This document shows, in pieces, positions 1-13,200 of a stretch of DNA of 64,000 bases. The position numbers were made by a program, and so were the translations under genes. Source of the stretch: Lumbricus rubellus (Eukaryota; Annelida; Clitellata; Crassiclitellata; Lumbricidae); contig OX243827.1 in NCBI GenBank assembly GCA_945859605.1, positions 1,847,295-1,911,294 on the forward strand, given 5' to 3'. Below the pieces are notes generated by a model. That model saw only the letters and a program-made list of their open reading frames with translations, did not search any database and was not told the origin of the DNA. The number at the start of each line of letters is the position of its first letter. Positions within the stretch are counted from its first letter, which is position 1.

Positions 1-889
1 TTCAATCTCAGCAGAATGACTGCACTAACCCTAAAACTAACCCTAACCGACCGTCACGACTCCTGACCTGAGCCATAATCGACCCTCACGACGCCTAACC
101 TGAGCCCTAATCGACCCTCACGCGCTAAATCCCGCTTCTATTTCGTCAGGAAATATTTTTCATCGAATTTATAAATTTTAAACGGCTAGACGCGTGGCAA
201 AACGCGTGAAAGACGGAGCTGAAAAGACGGAGTATGTATTATAGGATGCTATATTGAAATAATTTCCGACGCTAAACGAGAAGATTACCGAAACAGATTT
301 CGTTAACACTTCAAAACCATGTCTGCCTCAGCCTCAGTTCCTTTAACTAGCCCTGAGGCCCTCAGGGCTAGTTAAAAGAACTGCTCTTCTTGTCTGCGAT
401 CAGCGCCGATCACGTTGCACAAGTTTAAAATTCAATAAAATTTTCTTCAAGACTACTCTTCGCCCTAAACATATATGCTTACTGCATTGAAAATTTCAGA
501 TTAACAATGTAGCACATAAATAAGAGCAAATATTCTTACCGATATACGTGGATTAAAATGGATAACAGTTACTTCTGAAACAAATAAAATTATAATATCG
601 TCGCACGTGCTTCCATATAACCGGAAACGAAAGCCGAGTAAGCCAACGACTCTAAATAGCGAAGGTCACGTAGCTCGCTGCCGTTGTACCTGAAGAGTGA
701 AGAAGTATGACAAACGCAGCATTGATTATAATAATTTTCTTTTAACCGGTTACAGTGTAGACTGTAGAATAATGCAAATGAAACACTTCAAAAGAACGCA
801 AATGACAGAAGAGTGAAGACATACATCTTAACTATTAACAGAGAGCCTGCAAAATCGGCGTTAATAGCAGCCAACAAAGCTCGTCCGCA
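1..889. other. Intergenic; short 32-bp tandem repeat at the edge
   Basis: No gene is recognisable. Positions about 50-129 hold two and a half copies of a roughly 32-bp unit containing CCTGAGCC and ATCGACCCTCACG. The first 50 bases contain CCCTAA-like words, but they are too irregular to be a telomere array. Confidence 0.5.
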
Positions 890-966
890 CACGGGGAGGG
901 GCTCGAAGTCAGGTCCGCTGATCTACAGGCCAGTGTGTTATCCTGGTTATCCAATGCGCTACCGAG
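890..966 (-). repeat. tRNA-like sequence (SINE head or pseudo-tRNA)
   Basis: Read on the minus strand, this stretch has an A-box-like TAGCGCATTGG followed about 35 bases later by a B-box-like GACTTCGAGCCCC, the spacing of an internal RNA polymerase III promoter. The stems do not form a convincing functional tRNA cloverleaf. A tRNA-derived SINE head or a decayed tRNA copy fits best. Confidence 0.45.
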
Positions 967-2844
967 AAACTAGTGATTAATCACGCTAGTTTACGCGGTA
1001 AAATATTTTTTATTATTATTTCAGCACTAAACATAGTTTAGCAGAATGATGTAGTTCTAATAAAGTAGGCTGAGAATATAAAAAAAACAGACCGAGAACG
1101 CCCTAGAACATAGACCTACAGCCAGCTCCTGCTGCAATATCATTCAATCTCCGATTCATCTGTAAGTTTCGATGTGAAAGGTCCATATGAATATAAGTAG
1201 GCATAATTTATAGGCCTTCAAGTGAAAGCTAAATTTTAATAAGTCTATTTTGTTACATTTTGTATTCTCTCCAAACTCCACCCAAATTTGTTTCTACCTC
1301 GGGTTCGAAGAAGTAAGCCTACCAGTAACTGTTATAAAAAATTAATGGTGCTCTCACAGCAGATATAATCCCACTCGACAAAAGCGCACCACGGTTGACA
1401 AGCAGGCCTTGGTCTGGGAGCCGATCCCAACTAGTAGACGGGGGGGGGCATTGGATCATCTCAGTTCCAACTCCGCCACTGTTTGTTCTCTGACAGTGCC
1501 AGCACTTTTAAAGTTTTATCCGGGAGACACTAATCAACTTTGATATCACACAGTGTCGTTAAACAGCAACAAGCTTAGGATGATCTCAAGGCGAGTAGGC
1601 CTACGCAGAGTAGTTTCTGCTCAGCGCAACTGACTCAATTCGAATTTGTACAGAAAAGTGAATTGAAATAAATTTTATCACAAGTCGACTTAGCCTAAAC
1701 TGACTTGAGATATAAAGGAGCAAAATTTAAATTTATGACGTCGACTAACTAAGCCTAATGATAGTGATGCCAGCGATGTAGCTAGGGCATCATTTGAGCA
1801 GTTTTATAATTGTAGGCCTAGGCCTACTGGTTTTGCAACACACACACATGCGCGCGTGCACACACACACAAACACACAAAGCCACACATGCACGCACACG
1901 CACACAGCTCCTTGGATTTTGACTGCAACCTTGATTCCATTTGAACAAAGTGCACAATGATTATCATAGAATTTTGTCACGGTGTGTAAACCATCAGACT
2001 TAGACGTCTAGATGTGGACTACGCACAGCCTCATACATGCCACCACGATAAGCCTAACTTGTAGAACTGTAGTAGGCCTAAGCGTATTTAGCGTACATGA
2101 TAGAACGGCGCATTTCTTCTGATGCGTTATCCGAAAAGTAGACCAGGGTCAGAAGAATGGGAGAAAATGATGAAACATTTACTAAAAATTGCTAAAAAGT
2201 GATGATCATTCAGCGTTCAGTGTAATTTGCACACACGCACACATAATTATATCCATATAGCCTATTAATATTATATATACCCTGCCTATATATTATATAT
2301 AGGCATATATATATCCTATATATTGTTAGGTGCATGGTATTACAGAGAGTGTGAAATGGGGAGAATGCAAGAAAGAACCTTGAGTTTTAGCTAATTCCCC
2401 AAACCCTCTGTTTATCATTGGGCTCAAGATGCACCAGCTCTGAATAGGGATAAAAGGCTATGCGGGGGGAATGTGGCTGGGTCAGTTCGTCTTGGGTGAA
2501 AGAGCGGGAGAGGGAGAAAGAGGACTTTGCTTCCTCCTGCACTGCTGGACGCTTCTCTCAGCTGCGTATGCATAGCTTCTTGTACCCCGTTCGCGGACCG
2601 TCATTAGACAGCGCCCGGTGTAGACTGTGGGCTGCGGCTGGCCAGACAAGTGGAATGGGTTCATTTGGGTTATGTGAAGAAGCTTCATTGGTCCTGTTCT
2701 CTGGTCCATAAACTTAATGAACCGTCTTTGTCTGCATTGCTCGACCGATGTCGAGTTATAAATCGTAATCGTAATCTTCATATTTCTACAGCGCCAATCA
2801 AAAGCAAAGCGCAGCATCTTAGTGCGCTACATCCAAATTAAAGC
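967..2844. other. Intergenic, no gene seen
   Basis: No supported coding exon. There is a CA/CG-rich microsatellite at about 1838-1907 and an AT-rich palindromic stretch at about 2260-2325. Short open frames at 2460-2841 have no recognisable domain and read the same DNA in several frames, so they are not called genes. Confidence 0.5.
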
Positions 2845-2943
<99 letters not shown>

Positions 2944-3027
2944 ACTAATAATAATAATAATTTTTAAATAAAAAATAATAATAATAGTAATAATAGTAGC
3001 AGTAGCAGTAGCAGTAGTAGTAGAGGT

Positions 3028-3071
<44 letters not shown>

Positions 3072-3144
3072 GACAGAGAAAGAGACAGAGAGAGATACAG
3101 AGAGAGAGAGCCAGAGAGACAGAGAGACAGAGAGACAGAGAAAC

Positions 3145-3199
<55 letters not shown>

Positions 3200-3653
3200 C
3201 AGAGAGAGAGACAGAGAGACAGAGAGACAGAGAGACAGAGAGACAGGGACAGGGATAGGAAAATGGACAGGGACAGCGCCAGGGAGACCGGAGAGCGACA
3301 AGGACAGCGATAAAGAAAGTGATAGACAGAGACAGGAACTGGGAAAGGGAGACGGAGAGGGACAGGGACAAGGACAGGAAAAGGGAGACGGAGAGGGACA
3401 AGGACAGCGACAGGAACAGACAGAGACACAGACAGACAGGGACAGAGATAGAGAAAGGACATGAACAGGAACTGTGAAAGGGAAACGGAGAGGGACAGGG
3501 ACACTGACAGAGACAGGGACAGTGGCAGGACCATGGATATGGACATGGATAGGGGCAGGAACAATCAGGGACAGAGAGACGGAAGTGGAGACGGATAGAT
3601 TAGGTTTTGCTGCTTATATATATATCTGTCGCCGTCACTGTGTCTGTCTGTCT

Positions 3654-3688
<35 letters not shown>

Positions 3689-3716
3689 TGTCTGTTTCTG
3701 TCTGTCTATCTGTCTC
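2845..3716. repeat. Microsatellite cluster: (AAT)n, (GA/GACA)n, (TCTG)n
   Basis: An (AAT)n tract at about 2845-2995 is followed by a long purine-rich GA/GACA/GGGACA tract to about 3590, then a TCTG tract at about 3646-3716. The purine-rich block gives long Ser/Leu or Arg/Glu open frames on both strands that are only translated repeats. Confidence 0.9.
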
Positions 3717-4039
3717 AAACAGCTTCAAGCAATGAAACTCCGTCTCTCTGAGCATGGCATATGGCATCTTGATGGTCAGCATATCTGCCTTCTGTAAGAA
3801 ATACGTATTGGTAGAACATTATTATTATAACCACATGGAATGCAAATGGTCTAGATATGCTAATAACATGAAACACACACATGGATAACATACATGTATG
3901 TATGTTTTTTGGATGATTAGCAGATTTGCCTTCTGTATGAAATAAATACGTATTGGTAAACTAATATGAATCTATGTGACAAGGCAGTTGTGGTAAACTG
4001 TGTAATCTAGGCCTATCTGGCTATTGCATGGCGTATGTG

Positions 4040-4769
4040 GGTTGTAGGACAAAACCCCCCCTGGACATAACCCCCCCGGACATAACCCCCCCCGGACAAA
4101 AACCCCCCCGGACAAACCCCCCCCCAGGGTAGGACAAAACCCCCCCCTGGTAGAGTATATTACATAAGTTGTACTATAAAACGGCGGTCCTAAGTACGCA
4201 ACAATCATTCTAACAAGTTATGTATTTCCGTAGGTCCATATCTACATTGCAATCATTCTAACAATCATTCTAACAAGTTATGTATTTCCGTAGGTCCATT
4301 GCCATTAACTAGGCCAAGTTGACACCGGTATTGACACCTGTACAAAAACATAGACGCTCTTGGACAGTGCTATAGGTGTCAATACCCCAGGCTAATGGCA
4401 TTAATTAGGCAAAGTTGACACCGCTACGAAACCCTGCGAAGAAAACACGGACAATCATTATTAAGCTTTATCAACCGACTGCAGAATAGATCACAATAAA
4501 GGGGGGTGACACGGCTACGAAAACATGCGAAAACTTATGTCCAGTTGGCTTGTGGCATTAAGTATACCAAGTTAACACCACTACGAAAACCTGGACAATT
4601 AAGCTTTATCAACCGACTGCAGAATAGGCCATTTGCACGGTAAAGGGGGGGTTTTGTCCGGGGGTTTTTGTCCTAGGTAAAATCGGGGGGGTTTGTGTCC
4701 GGGGGGGTTTTGTCCGGGGGGGGTTTTGTCCGGGGGGGGTTTTGTCCAGGGGGGGAATGTCCGATCACC
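4040..4769. mobile_element. Inverted-repeat element, GGT...ACC ends, 9-bp TSD (copy A)
   Basis: The element starts GGTTGTAGGAC and ends GTCCGATCACC. It is flanked by a perfect 9-bp direct repeat GCGTATGTG (4031-4039 and 4770-4778). Both terminal arms are tandem copies of a 13-16 bp unit of the form GGACAAAACCCCCC: about 4046-4147 on the left, and the complement at about 4640-4760 on the right. The interior has its own small duplications (CTTTATCAACCGACTGCAGAATAG twice, interrupted here only for description) and no transposase. Terminal GGT/ACC with a 9-bp duplication is compatible with Mutator-like (MULE) elements, but that class is an inference. Confidence 0.75.
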
Positions 4770-5916
4770 GCGTATGTGAGCTGGTTACATACACACGCAC
4801 TAATACTAATAATATTATGATGTATATGGAACGTTGTGCACACAATTCCTGCAGTTATTTCATACGGCTTATTGGGCTGGTACGATCCGTACGTACCTTC
4901 AACAGGCGTGGGACTATAACCAAGTAGGGAAGTTCAAGCAAATGATCGTCGATCGTACATTGCAGTAACATTGAAAGTGCGTTGCAGTCGAGCATGCATT
5001 GTAGGCTACCAAAGTGCCAATGTCTATCGGCTATATCGGTCTAAGGTGTATACGCGCGTGCATGCGTCTGAGTCGACGTGTGCGTGGGTGTGCACGCGTG
5101 GGCTCTTCTGTGTGTTGCCAACATTGAGAGGTGGCTCATTAACTATCACTTGGCCCGTATCGGCAAGTCTCTATTAATACAATAATGTCAGAGTCGGAGA
5201 TAATAATAATTATGTGCGCCTGTATAATGCTGTTTTAGAGCATGGCTCTAAAGAAGTTTTTTGCTTTTATCCCCCCATTTGCAGCAACTTCTGTACACCC
5301 GTCGGACTTCACACACTCTGACGCTTTTCTCGCAGTTTTTGAATGCATAATATAAGGCAGGATTTGTATGGTAAGCATATGGTACGGATATTACAAAAAC
5401 TATATGGGTGTACCATATGTATGACATCTAAAGCCATTAAGGACAAAATAGATGGATTTTTTGGATATGTGTGCCATATGGCATTGTTGTTGGGGCCGTT
5501 TACTGTGATCTTAAGAATTGCTTCCTTTCCTCCTTTGCTTATCCTCATAGTCTTTGTCTTTTTGATGTTTATTTTCATGTCGTATTCTGTCGATATCAAT
5601 AATATTACCTTTCAGTAAAGTATGAAAACACACATTAAAACTATCCTCTGATTTGTCTAAATAAACCAGGCAAATACGTATGACTTTGAATGCGATATCT
5701 GCCTGCAGACGTGACTCAAGGAGTCGTAATTTCAGCCCAGCTTGAAATTCGACACCTACAATCAGAAAATGGCAGAGATGTCAAACGGCAACTAAAGACT
5801 TTCCCATTGCACAAATGCATTAAACTAGCTCTTCTCTTGCTATCTTAAGGCAAACATGCCTAATTAGCAGCTGGATATGAGCAAGTCTAGCCTACATTTA
5901 CAAATCACTGGGATGG

Positions 5917-6219
5917 CAAGGGCGGATCCAGGGGGAGGGGCCAATCCGGCCAAGGCCCCCATTTAGAACTGCCCCATGTATCGTGCCCCTCCCATTTAGT
6001 TTCAACAAGCTTTCGAACAATGTATAATGAGAAAACAAAGGAAAAAAGGTCATCAACTTTTTCTTTTGGGCGGACAAGATGGTATACTTTTCCGGAAATT
6101 TCAACCAGGTGACTAAAAAAGGTCATCAACTTTTTGGCGGATACGAAATAATTTGTCCACACCAAAGGCCAGGAATTTCCCCCCCCCCCCCCCGTCCAAA
6201 GTTTCTGTATCCGCCCTTG
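5917..6219. mobile_element. hAT-type MITE with 8-bp TSD
   Basis: The ends are CAAGGGCGGATCC and GTATCCGCCCTTG, flanked by the 8-bp direct repeat TGGGATGG (5909-5916 and 6220-6227). The interior carries two copies of the module AGGTCATCAACTTTT shared by all members of this family in the window. It has no coding capacity. The 8-bp duplication and CA...TG ends fit non-autonomous hAT elements. Confidence 0.85.
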
Positions 6220-6532
6220 TGGGATGGTACATTGTAAATAGACTGTAACTGATCTAAAAATTTAAGAAAGCGATGCTAAAGCCCTACTCTCTATATAGCC
6301 TAGATAGCCTACATACTGCGAAACGCAATTTGCTCGCGCATAAATCTTGCACTAAAGTCTTCAAAGCTCGTTTCCTTCACTCTGACACCACAGGTCTTCG
6401 TTATAGGACACATAACCCTACACCTTCCAAAGACGACCATAATTTTATCGCACGAATCCTGTTGCTTGGTTGCGTTTCCCTCTCTAGGCCTACTTGTCTC
6501 ACAAATAGGCCCAAAATGCACAATCTTATCAT

Positions 6533-7973
6533 CTATAAATTTTGAATATTGAATAAACGAAAGTTTAGTTGAACAGGCTTAGGCCTACCCCTGGAAAATT
6601 TGCAGCTTTGTTTGTAGTTTCTGACAGCAGTGTGCATCGGCTTTTCATAACGATGGACTGAACTTGGCTTTGGTGGTGGCACGGGTTTTTGTACAGATTT
6701 AGGAAACGCTTTTTGCGAAATTACCGACTTTGGGGACGAACGAATTGGAAGAACTTTTCCTTCAGGCTTCTGCAGTTTCTTCGGTTGTAGCTTATGACAT
6801 TTTGGCGTTAACACTACAGTAGAGGGGACTGACGGCCGGTTATTATCAGGTGCACCTGTGAATACAACCGTTTGCAAAATCAATCCTGTGATGGATCAAA
6901 ACACATCGATGAGTAATGCAATCATAAACTATCACTTGTATCTAAATATAAATGATTTCTGCAGCGGAAAAGAAGTTAACGCTGTTTTAACCTCAACAGT
7001 TAATAAAAATGAAACGCATTGCAGAAAATAAAACTAATAACCCCGAAATATTACCGTCTTCAACGGGAACAAGTATCCGACGTAGATGTGTCTGATTCGT
7101 GGAATCAACGAGTGAAAGAAAACACTCAAAGACATCTCTCGGTTTCCTGGCTATGATGCTTAGCAGTTCCTCATTGGCTCGGATTGGAATCGACTGAAAA
7201 TGCTGGATCTGCTTCAACTCCTTCAACGTCAGCTTCTCTTTCTGATGCATCGATGATATTATGTCTCCCAGACAAGACAGATTGCTAACCAGTTGGTTGC
7301 ATTTTGTTTGAATTATCTGCTCATGATCTTTCAAAACATAGAAATAACGATTTTTTTTTCAAATTAAACATCGTTACAATGAAAAAAGGGCCCAAGGCTA
7401 TAAGATAAAATCCTCCCCCTCCCCTCTCTCCGTCCCTCGCTCCCTACCTCTGCCCCGCCCTCCCTCGCTCCCACACTCCTCCACCCTCCCCCGCTCTTCC
7501 CACACTCTTTCCCCCACTCTCTATCCCACTCTCTCTCCACTCTCTTCCCCCCCAAACTCTCTCCCCCACTCTCCCTCTCGCCCTCCCTCCCTCCCTCTCT
7601 ATCTCTCTCTTTCTCTCCATTCTAGGCAAGTTTAGCCAAGCAAAGCAAAGTCTTCATATTCATACAGCCATAGACTGTCTTTATCAGCACACTCGCTTGG
7701 CCACCTACGAAATCTTATTGACAGTCTCAACTTTCTCAAGCAACTAGGCTAATAACTCTATTTAAAAATAACTGGAAAATTGTAGCCTAATTGTTTCTCG
7801 TTTCGTGTCTACTTTATCTGAACATTATTCTAAAAAGCGGTCACAATAATATGCTTAGGCCTAGGCCCAAAATGATAATATATTAAGATTAATCACCTTC
7901 TTGCTCTGAAAACGGAACAGACTTTGTTTCTTCTTCAGTAAGTAATTGTAGTGGGAAATACCATTGTTGATCG
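6533..7973 (-). CDS. CARD-domain protein, three candidate exons (partial gene)
   Basis: Three phase-compatible minus-strand exons are visible: 7973-7897, 7327-7055 and 6855-6533. The middle exon lies between an acceptor (TTTTGAAAG) and a GTAATA donor. It encodes about 90 residues with the amphipathic-helix pattern of a CARD: an IIQTKCNQLVSNLSCLGDII helix, then LTLKELKQI, then ELLSIIARK and VFECFLSLV. The last exon follows a strong acceptor ending TTGTATTCACAG and encodes a Lys/Pro/Ser-rich tail with PPPKP. It ends at a stop at 6533 unless a donor near 6585 is used. Exon phases agree at both junctions (phase 1). Upstream exons are not identified. CARDs act as death-fold adaptors in innate immunity and apoptosis. 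The partner and exact family are unknown. Confidence 0.5.
7390..7622. repeat. Polypyrimidine low-complexity tract
   Basis: A long CT/CCCT-rich tract lies between the candidate CARD exon and its proposed upstream exon. Its open frames on the minus strand are Arg/Glu/Gly-rich translations of the repeat. Confidence 0.85.
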
Positions 7974-8577
7974 CTATATTATTTGCGGTAAGTATCGTGC
8001 CATGTTCACTTTACATAATATTCCGTATATCACCGTGAGCCGTGGTTGATGCTGTTGTATGCCCTATTTCAAGTCATTAAGAGAACAGTTTACGGGTACT
8101 ACATGATAACTGATACAAGATTGAAATTCAGTATGCCTGCTGTGCTCAGGGGCGGATCCATAGAGGCCAATCCGGCCAGTCCCCTTCCCCATTTAAAAAT
8201 TGCATGGGACGTGGCCCCATTCAGTTTCAAATTAGCAATAAGTATAGAGGTGTATAGCGGGTAGGACACTGAACAACCTAAGATATGCAGACGATACAAC
8301 ACTGCTGGCAGGAAAAAAAGAGGATTTGAAAGCTATCATCAGAAAACTACAAGCAGAAAGTGAGAAAGCAGGATTGTTTTTCAACTTAAAGAAGACCAAG
8401 ATCATGACAACAGAGAAAAAATGGCGGCCGAGTGACGAGTCGAAGCGTGTTCGCTGCGGATATATTTTAAATTAATTCAACGTGTGGACGTCTTTAGCTC
8501 AGAAAATTTAGTTACTACAGTGGATTTATGAGGAGATACTGTGTCAGAGATTAAACTGTGAGTATTCTGCGGCAAAA

Positions 8578-9459
8578 ATGTCGAAAAAGGGATCTAAAAC
8601 CGACGACCGTCCTAAAATCGATGACCTAGTTGACGCTGTTCAAGACAGCCGGGTACTGGACGCCATAGTCAGCTGTCTAATGCCTAGCCTACAGCCTGTA
8701 TTCGAGGCGATGTTTGACAAACTTGCAGCTGGACTTCTGACAAAAATGGAGGGAATGGTGGAGAATCTGACAAAAACTATCATATCGAGCCACTGCGAAG
8801 CCCAAGATCATAAAATAACTGCTCTCGAGCTGGAAAACACGAACCTACGGGCGCGGTTAGATGAAGTTGAGACCAGCATGAATGCTGACCGGGCGCGGTT
8901 AGTTGAAGTTGAAACCAGTTTAAAATCTGACCGGGCGCGACTGGACGAGGTGGAAACCAACTCAAAATCCAACAGTCTGATAATTCATGGTCTTGATGAA
9001 GACCCCATTGGATTCCACCAAATGGGTGCGCACGTGGCTCCTCAATCTGCCTCATTCTCGTTGCCTCCATCAGTGCTGCTCGTGACTGCCTTCTGCAAAG
9101 ATCGCCTCCATCTCAACATATCCGAGTCAGATATCGCTTACGCATACAGAATACCAAAGAAGGGCAAGGACAGACAACGACCGGTGGTTGTTGAATTCGC
9201 CAGCAGAAACGTCAAGAGCATGGTCTATGCATCACGTAAAATCTTGCGTGACACATCTTCAAATTCCCCAAGGATCTACATAAACGAAAATCTGACGAAA
9301 CTGAATGCACAAATCTTCGCAAGGGCTAGAAATCTTGTCAAGGAAAAGCGAGCAGTATCTTCTTGGACGGCTGGAGGGAGGGTATATCTCCGTACTACAA
9401 CCTCTTTGGATGAAAGACCAATGAAGATCCTGTCCCTACAGTCACTGGACAATCTGTGA
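8578..9459 (+). CDS. LINE ORF1 protein (coiled coil + L1-type RNA-binding domain)
   Basis: This 293-residue protein is the RNA-binding/chaperone subunit of the retrotransposon RNP. Residues about 80-140 form a coiled coil built partly from three 14-residue repeats (ARLDEVETSMNADR, then two variants), that is two heptads each. An RRM-like segment begins at SLIIHGLDEDP, and a C-terminal domain includes RPVVVEFASRNVK and RIYINENLTKLNAQIF. The layout is that of Transposase_22/L1 ORF1p-like proteins. The start follows the 5' UTR and is the first in-frame ATG. ORF2 follows after an 835-bp spacer. Confidence 0.85.
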   Translation: MSKKGSKTDDRPKIDDLVDAVQDSRVLDAIVSCLMPSLQPVFEAMFDKLAAGLLTKMEGMVENLTKTIISSHCEAQDHKITALELENTNLRARLDEVETSMNADRARLVEVETSLKSDRARLDEVETNSKSNSLIIHGLDEDPIGFHQMGAHVAPQSASFSLPPSVLLVTAFCKDRLHLNISESDIAYAYRIPKKGKDRQRPVVVEFASRNVKSMVYASRKILRDTSSNSPRIYINENLTKLNAQIFARARNLVKEKRAVSSWTAGGRVYLRTTTSLDERPMKILSLQSLDNL

Positions 9460-10294
9460 ACTCTGCTCCTGCCTCGAACATATGCCTTGCGAGCGGTACT
9501 GTGCTACTCTTCTGCCTTTATTGCATAATTATTCTTTTTTCATTTTTTGTGGTTCTTTGTTGGCACTATTTATGTTTACTGGTGCATCGATTGTGCAACC
9601 TATGCAGTGCATCCTCCAGTAGGCCTACGTAAGATACCTCATGATTTTAAATATGTTGATCTTATGCTGCATATTCACCGTTGTGTAATTCTCTGCAATC
9701 CACTGATTATTAGAGCTTTGGCATATCAATATGCTTTGTGATATGAATGTAGGCTTTCTGGGCTTAATATTTTGATGTCTTATTTTTGATATCTAGTGAG
9801 CACTAGTCACGTGCTTAGTAGGACGTTTGTCATTGAGATGATGTATAATCCTTATGATTTTAAAGCATTGGAGTTCGATTTTCTATTTTTTATTTCAATG
9901 GTTGTGCACTTTTTTGATTTGACCTATATACAAGGTTGATTTTAAGCAGTGATCTATATTTGCGCGAAGGCTGTTAAATGGTGTTTAAACGATCTTCCTC
10001 AGCTAGAGGTGCGCCTCGCCTTCTAAACGTAGGCCTTGTAACTAGCATAGCCTACTTTCTAAGAGGTCACCGTATAAGACGTTTTATGGAAAGTGCACAC
10101 CTTGTTGAACCTGTGTAACTGGATGATTGCTCGTACAACTGTTTAATATTCGCTTTCATCATATACTTTGATGTACTGTATGTTGTCATGTGATTTGCCT
10201 CGAACATCCCTTGCAATTGTGCACTAAAGTAAGAATACTTTGTCCTAAATTGTATATACTGATGCAGCGACCAGCGTAGCCGACAGGTCTACTC

Positions 10295-13200
10295 ATGACT
10301 AGTGATCAGCTGACCTGTACTCAATGTTCATACTGCATTAAGGACCCTACGAGGTCAATTACCTGTGCGCTATGTAATGGGCGCTTCCACAAAAGGTGTT
10401 GTGAACTTACAGAGAATTGCAATGTGGTTAATGATTCATGGTACTGTGCCCGTTGTAATGTCGTTAATTTTCCTTATAACCATATTGCTGACGAGAGTCT
10501 TTTTTTACAATGTGCAAATGACCAGATCGGTCCGATCTGTAATGTTCATTCAGATCTTGAATTGAACCTTTTCCCAGGTGCAAATGAAAGCCGTTCGATG
10601 CTAGACAACGATGACATTGATCCCGACAGTAATTATTTTGACGCAAAGCCATACAGTAGTCGCTACCAGACCCCTTCATCCGCTCAACTTAAATTCTCCT
10701 CATCTTCGCCTCAATTCTCAATCTTGCATATAAACTGTCGAAGCATTCTGCCTAAACTAACAGAAATACATGATCTATTGCATAGACTACCTGTTTCTGT
10801 TCTCGCAGTAACCGAGACGTGGTTGGCAGATGAAAATGCTGACCTGATTAATTTACCGGGGTATAATTTTATTCACCAGCCCAGGGCTAGTGGTGGTGGG
10901 GGAGGTGTGGGTGTGTTCATTAAGGAGGGAATTTCTTTTCTTAGATGTGAAGCCATTGAACGTAAACTGGCGCATAAATCCTATGAAGGATTGTTTATAC
11001 GGGTCGTCTTGAGTGGAGAAACAGTCGTAATAGGCACTATCTATCGCCCTCCTGGTGAAAGCTTGGAGAATTTCAATAATGAATTTGAACAATTATTATC
11101 TGAGATTATGAACAAAACAAAAAAGGTGATGCTTGTGGGCGACTATAATGTTGATCTACTAAAGTCTTGTGAACATAAGGCAACAGGCTCATTCTATGGC
11201 TGCATAATGTCTTATCACCTCCTACCAGCCATTACTAGGCCTACTCGAATAACTCCACACTCTGCCTCGTTAATAGATAACTTATTTACAAATGCCTGGA
11301 TGAACGTAGTGGAATCCACTATCCTTGTCTCTGATATATCTGACCATTTACCAATCTTAGTTAAGTTTGACCTACAACGCTCATTGCTTAATAATTCATC
11401 GTTTGGAGAATCTAGGAGCTTCAATGAAGAAAATAAAAATAACTTTCGTGAACTACTTTCTGGACAGGATTGGACTGCCGTCACTGAGCAATGTAGTAAC
11501 GGTGATGTCAATAGGGCTTATGATACATTCATTACACAGTATAAAAATGTTTATGACAAATCCTTTCCAGTGAGTTCAAGGAAGATTCGAAGTAAACAAA
11601 TTATTAAAAATCCCTGGATGACATGGGGCCTACTTAAATCTAGTAAAAAGAAGGAGCAATTATATCTGAAATTTATAAAAAATCCTAGTGAAGTTAATAG
11701 AAATAAATTTGTTAAGTACCGGAATAAATTTAAAACAGTTAGAATAAAAGCTGAAAAATACTATTATGCCACTGAATTCGACAAATATAAAGGCGATCTT
11801 AAAAAAACTTGGAGCCTAATAAGGTCGATAACTAATATGGGATCACGCGATACGACCATAGAATCGTTAAATGTCAACGGTGCTAAGATTGAAGATGCTG
11901 AAGACATAGCTAATAAACTTAATGATTATTTTGTAAGCATTGCCCAAGTTTTAGACGACAAAATACCCGACTCTTCAGATTCATTTATGAAGTATATGAA
12001 GCCCCCTCCATTGAGGTCCTTTGGTTTAATCCCAACTTCCTCTAGTGAGGTTTTGAACCTAAGCCAGTCCATACGTACTACACACAGCAAGGGCATGGAT
12101 GACATAGACCCGTGTATTGCGGGTCCTAATATTGATTGCATTGCCCAGCCTTTAGCAGAACTGATTAATTGTTCTTTCACTACAGGCATCTTCCCGCAGC
12201 CATTAAAAATTGCAAAGGTTATTCCTATCTATAAAAAAGGCGAGAAAGACAATTTGACCAATTATCGTCCGATTTCTGTCCTTCCTTACTTTTCTAAAAT
12301 ATTTGAGAAAACAATGTATAGCAGACTGTATGAATTTGTTACGAAAACTGACATACTTTTCCCGTCGCAGCACGGCTTTCAATCGGGTCACTCCCCATAT
12401 ATGGCCCTGTTATCTATGCAAGATAGAATCTCTAATGCAATAGATAATAATGAATTTTCCTTGGGTATTTTTTTTGACTTGGCGAAAGCTTTTGATACTG
12501 TTAATCATAAAATTCTATTAAATAAATTAGAAACATATGGCATACGTGGTCTGCAACTCAGTTGGTTTGCCAGTTATTTGGATGGGAGACGCCAATGTGT
12601 TGAAAATAACGGCAAACGTTCCACTTTAAAAAGGATCCTATATGGTGTCCCACAGGGATCAAATCTAGGACCCCTATTGTTTCTCCTCTATATCAACGAT
12701 CTCCCGAACGTCTCTAACCGCTTGTTCTTCATCCTTTTCGCAGATGATACGAACGTGTTTTATTCACATTCTTGCTTGCATACGCTATTTCAGATCATAA
12801 ATGTGGAGCTGGAACTTATTGCCGACTGGTTTAAAGCTAATAGATTGTCTTTAAACTTGGAAAAAACTAACTACATCCTGTTTAAATCGCATAGGAAAAA
12901 AATTCCACTTGGTGAATTTCAATTAAAAATTAACGGCATCTCTCTCGCTTCTGTAGAATCTACTAAATTTCTGGGAGTTTATGTTGATAGCCATTTAACA
13001 TGGAATGAACATATTGCTCATGTCGCCTCAAAAATAGCAAAAAATATTGGAGTAATGGCTCGAACTGCTTACATTTTACCATCTAGTATTAGGATTAAAC
13101 TATACTATTCCTTAGTACATCCATATCTCTCTTATTGTAACATAGTGTGGGCTTCTACTTATGTCACAAGATTATATAGAGTTATTATTTTGCAAAAAAG

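Noticed and set aside
1..60. CCCTAA-like words suggesting a telomere end
   Set aside because: Only a few irregular words, then unrelated 32-bp repeats; no array.
890..966. Functional tRNA gene
   Set aside because: A and B boxes are visible but the stems do not pair convincingly; SINE head or pseudo-tRNA fits better. The same reasoning applies to 50510-50592.
2827..3564. Long Leu/Ser and Arg/Glu open frames on both strands
   Set aside because: Translations of (AAT)n and GA/GACA microsatellite; no codon structure or domain.
4742..5177. Short plus-strand frames near 4.7-5.2 kb
   Set aside because: They overlap the inverted-repeat element border and show no domain.
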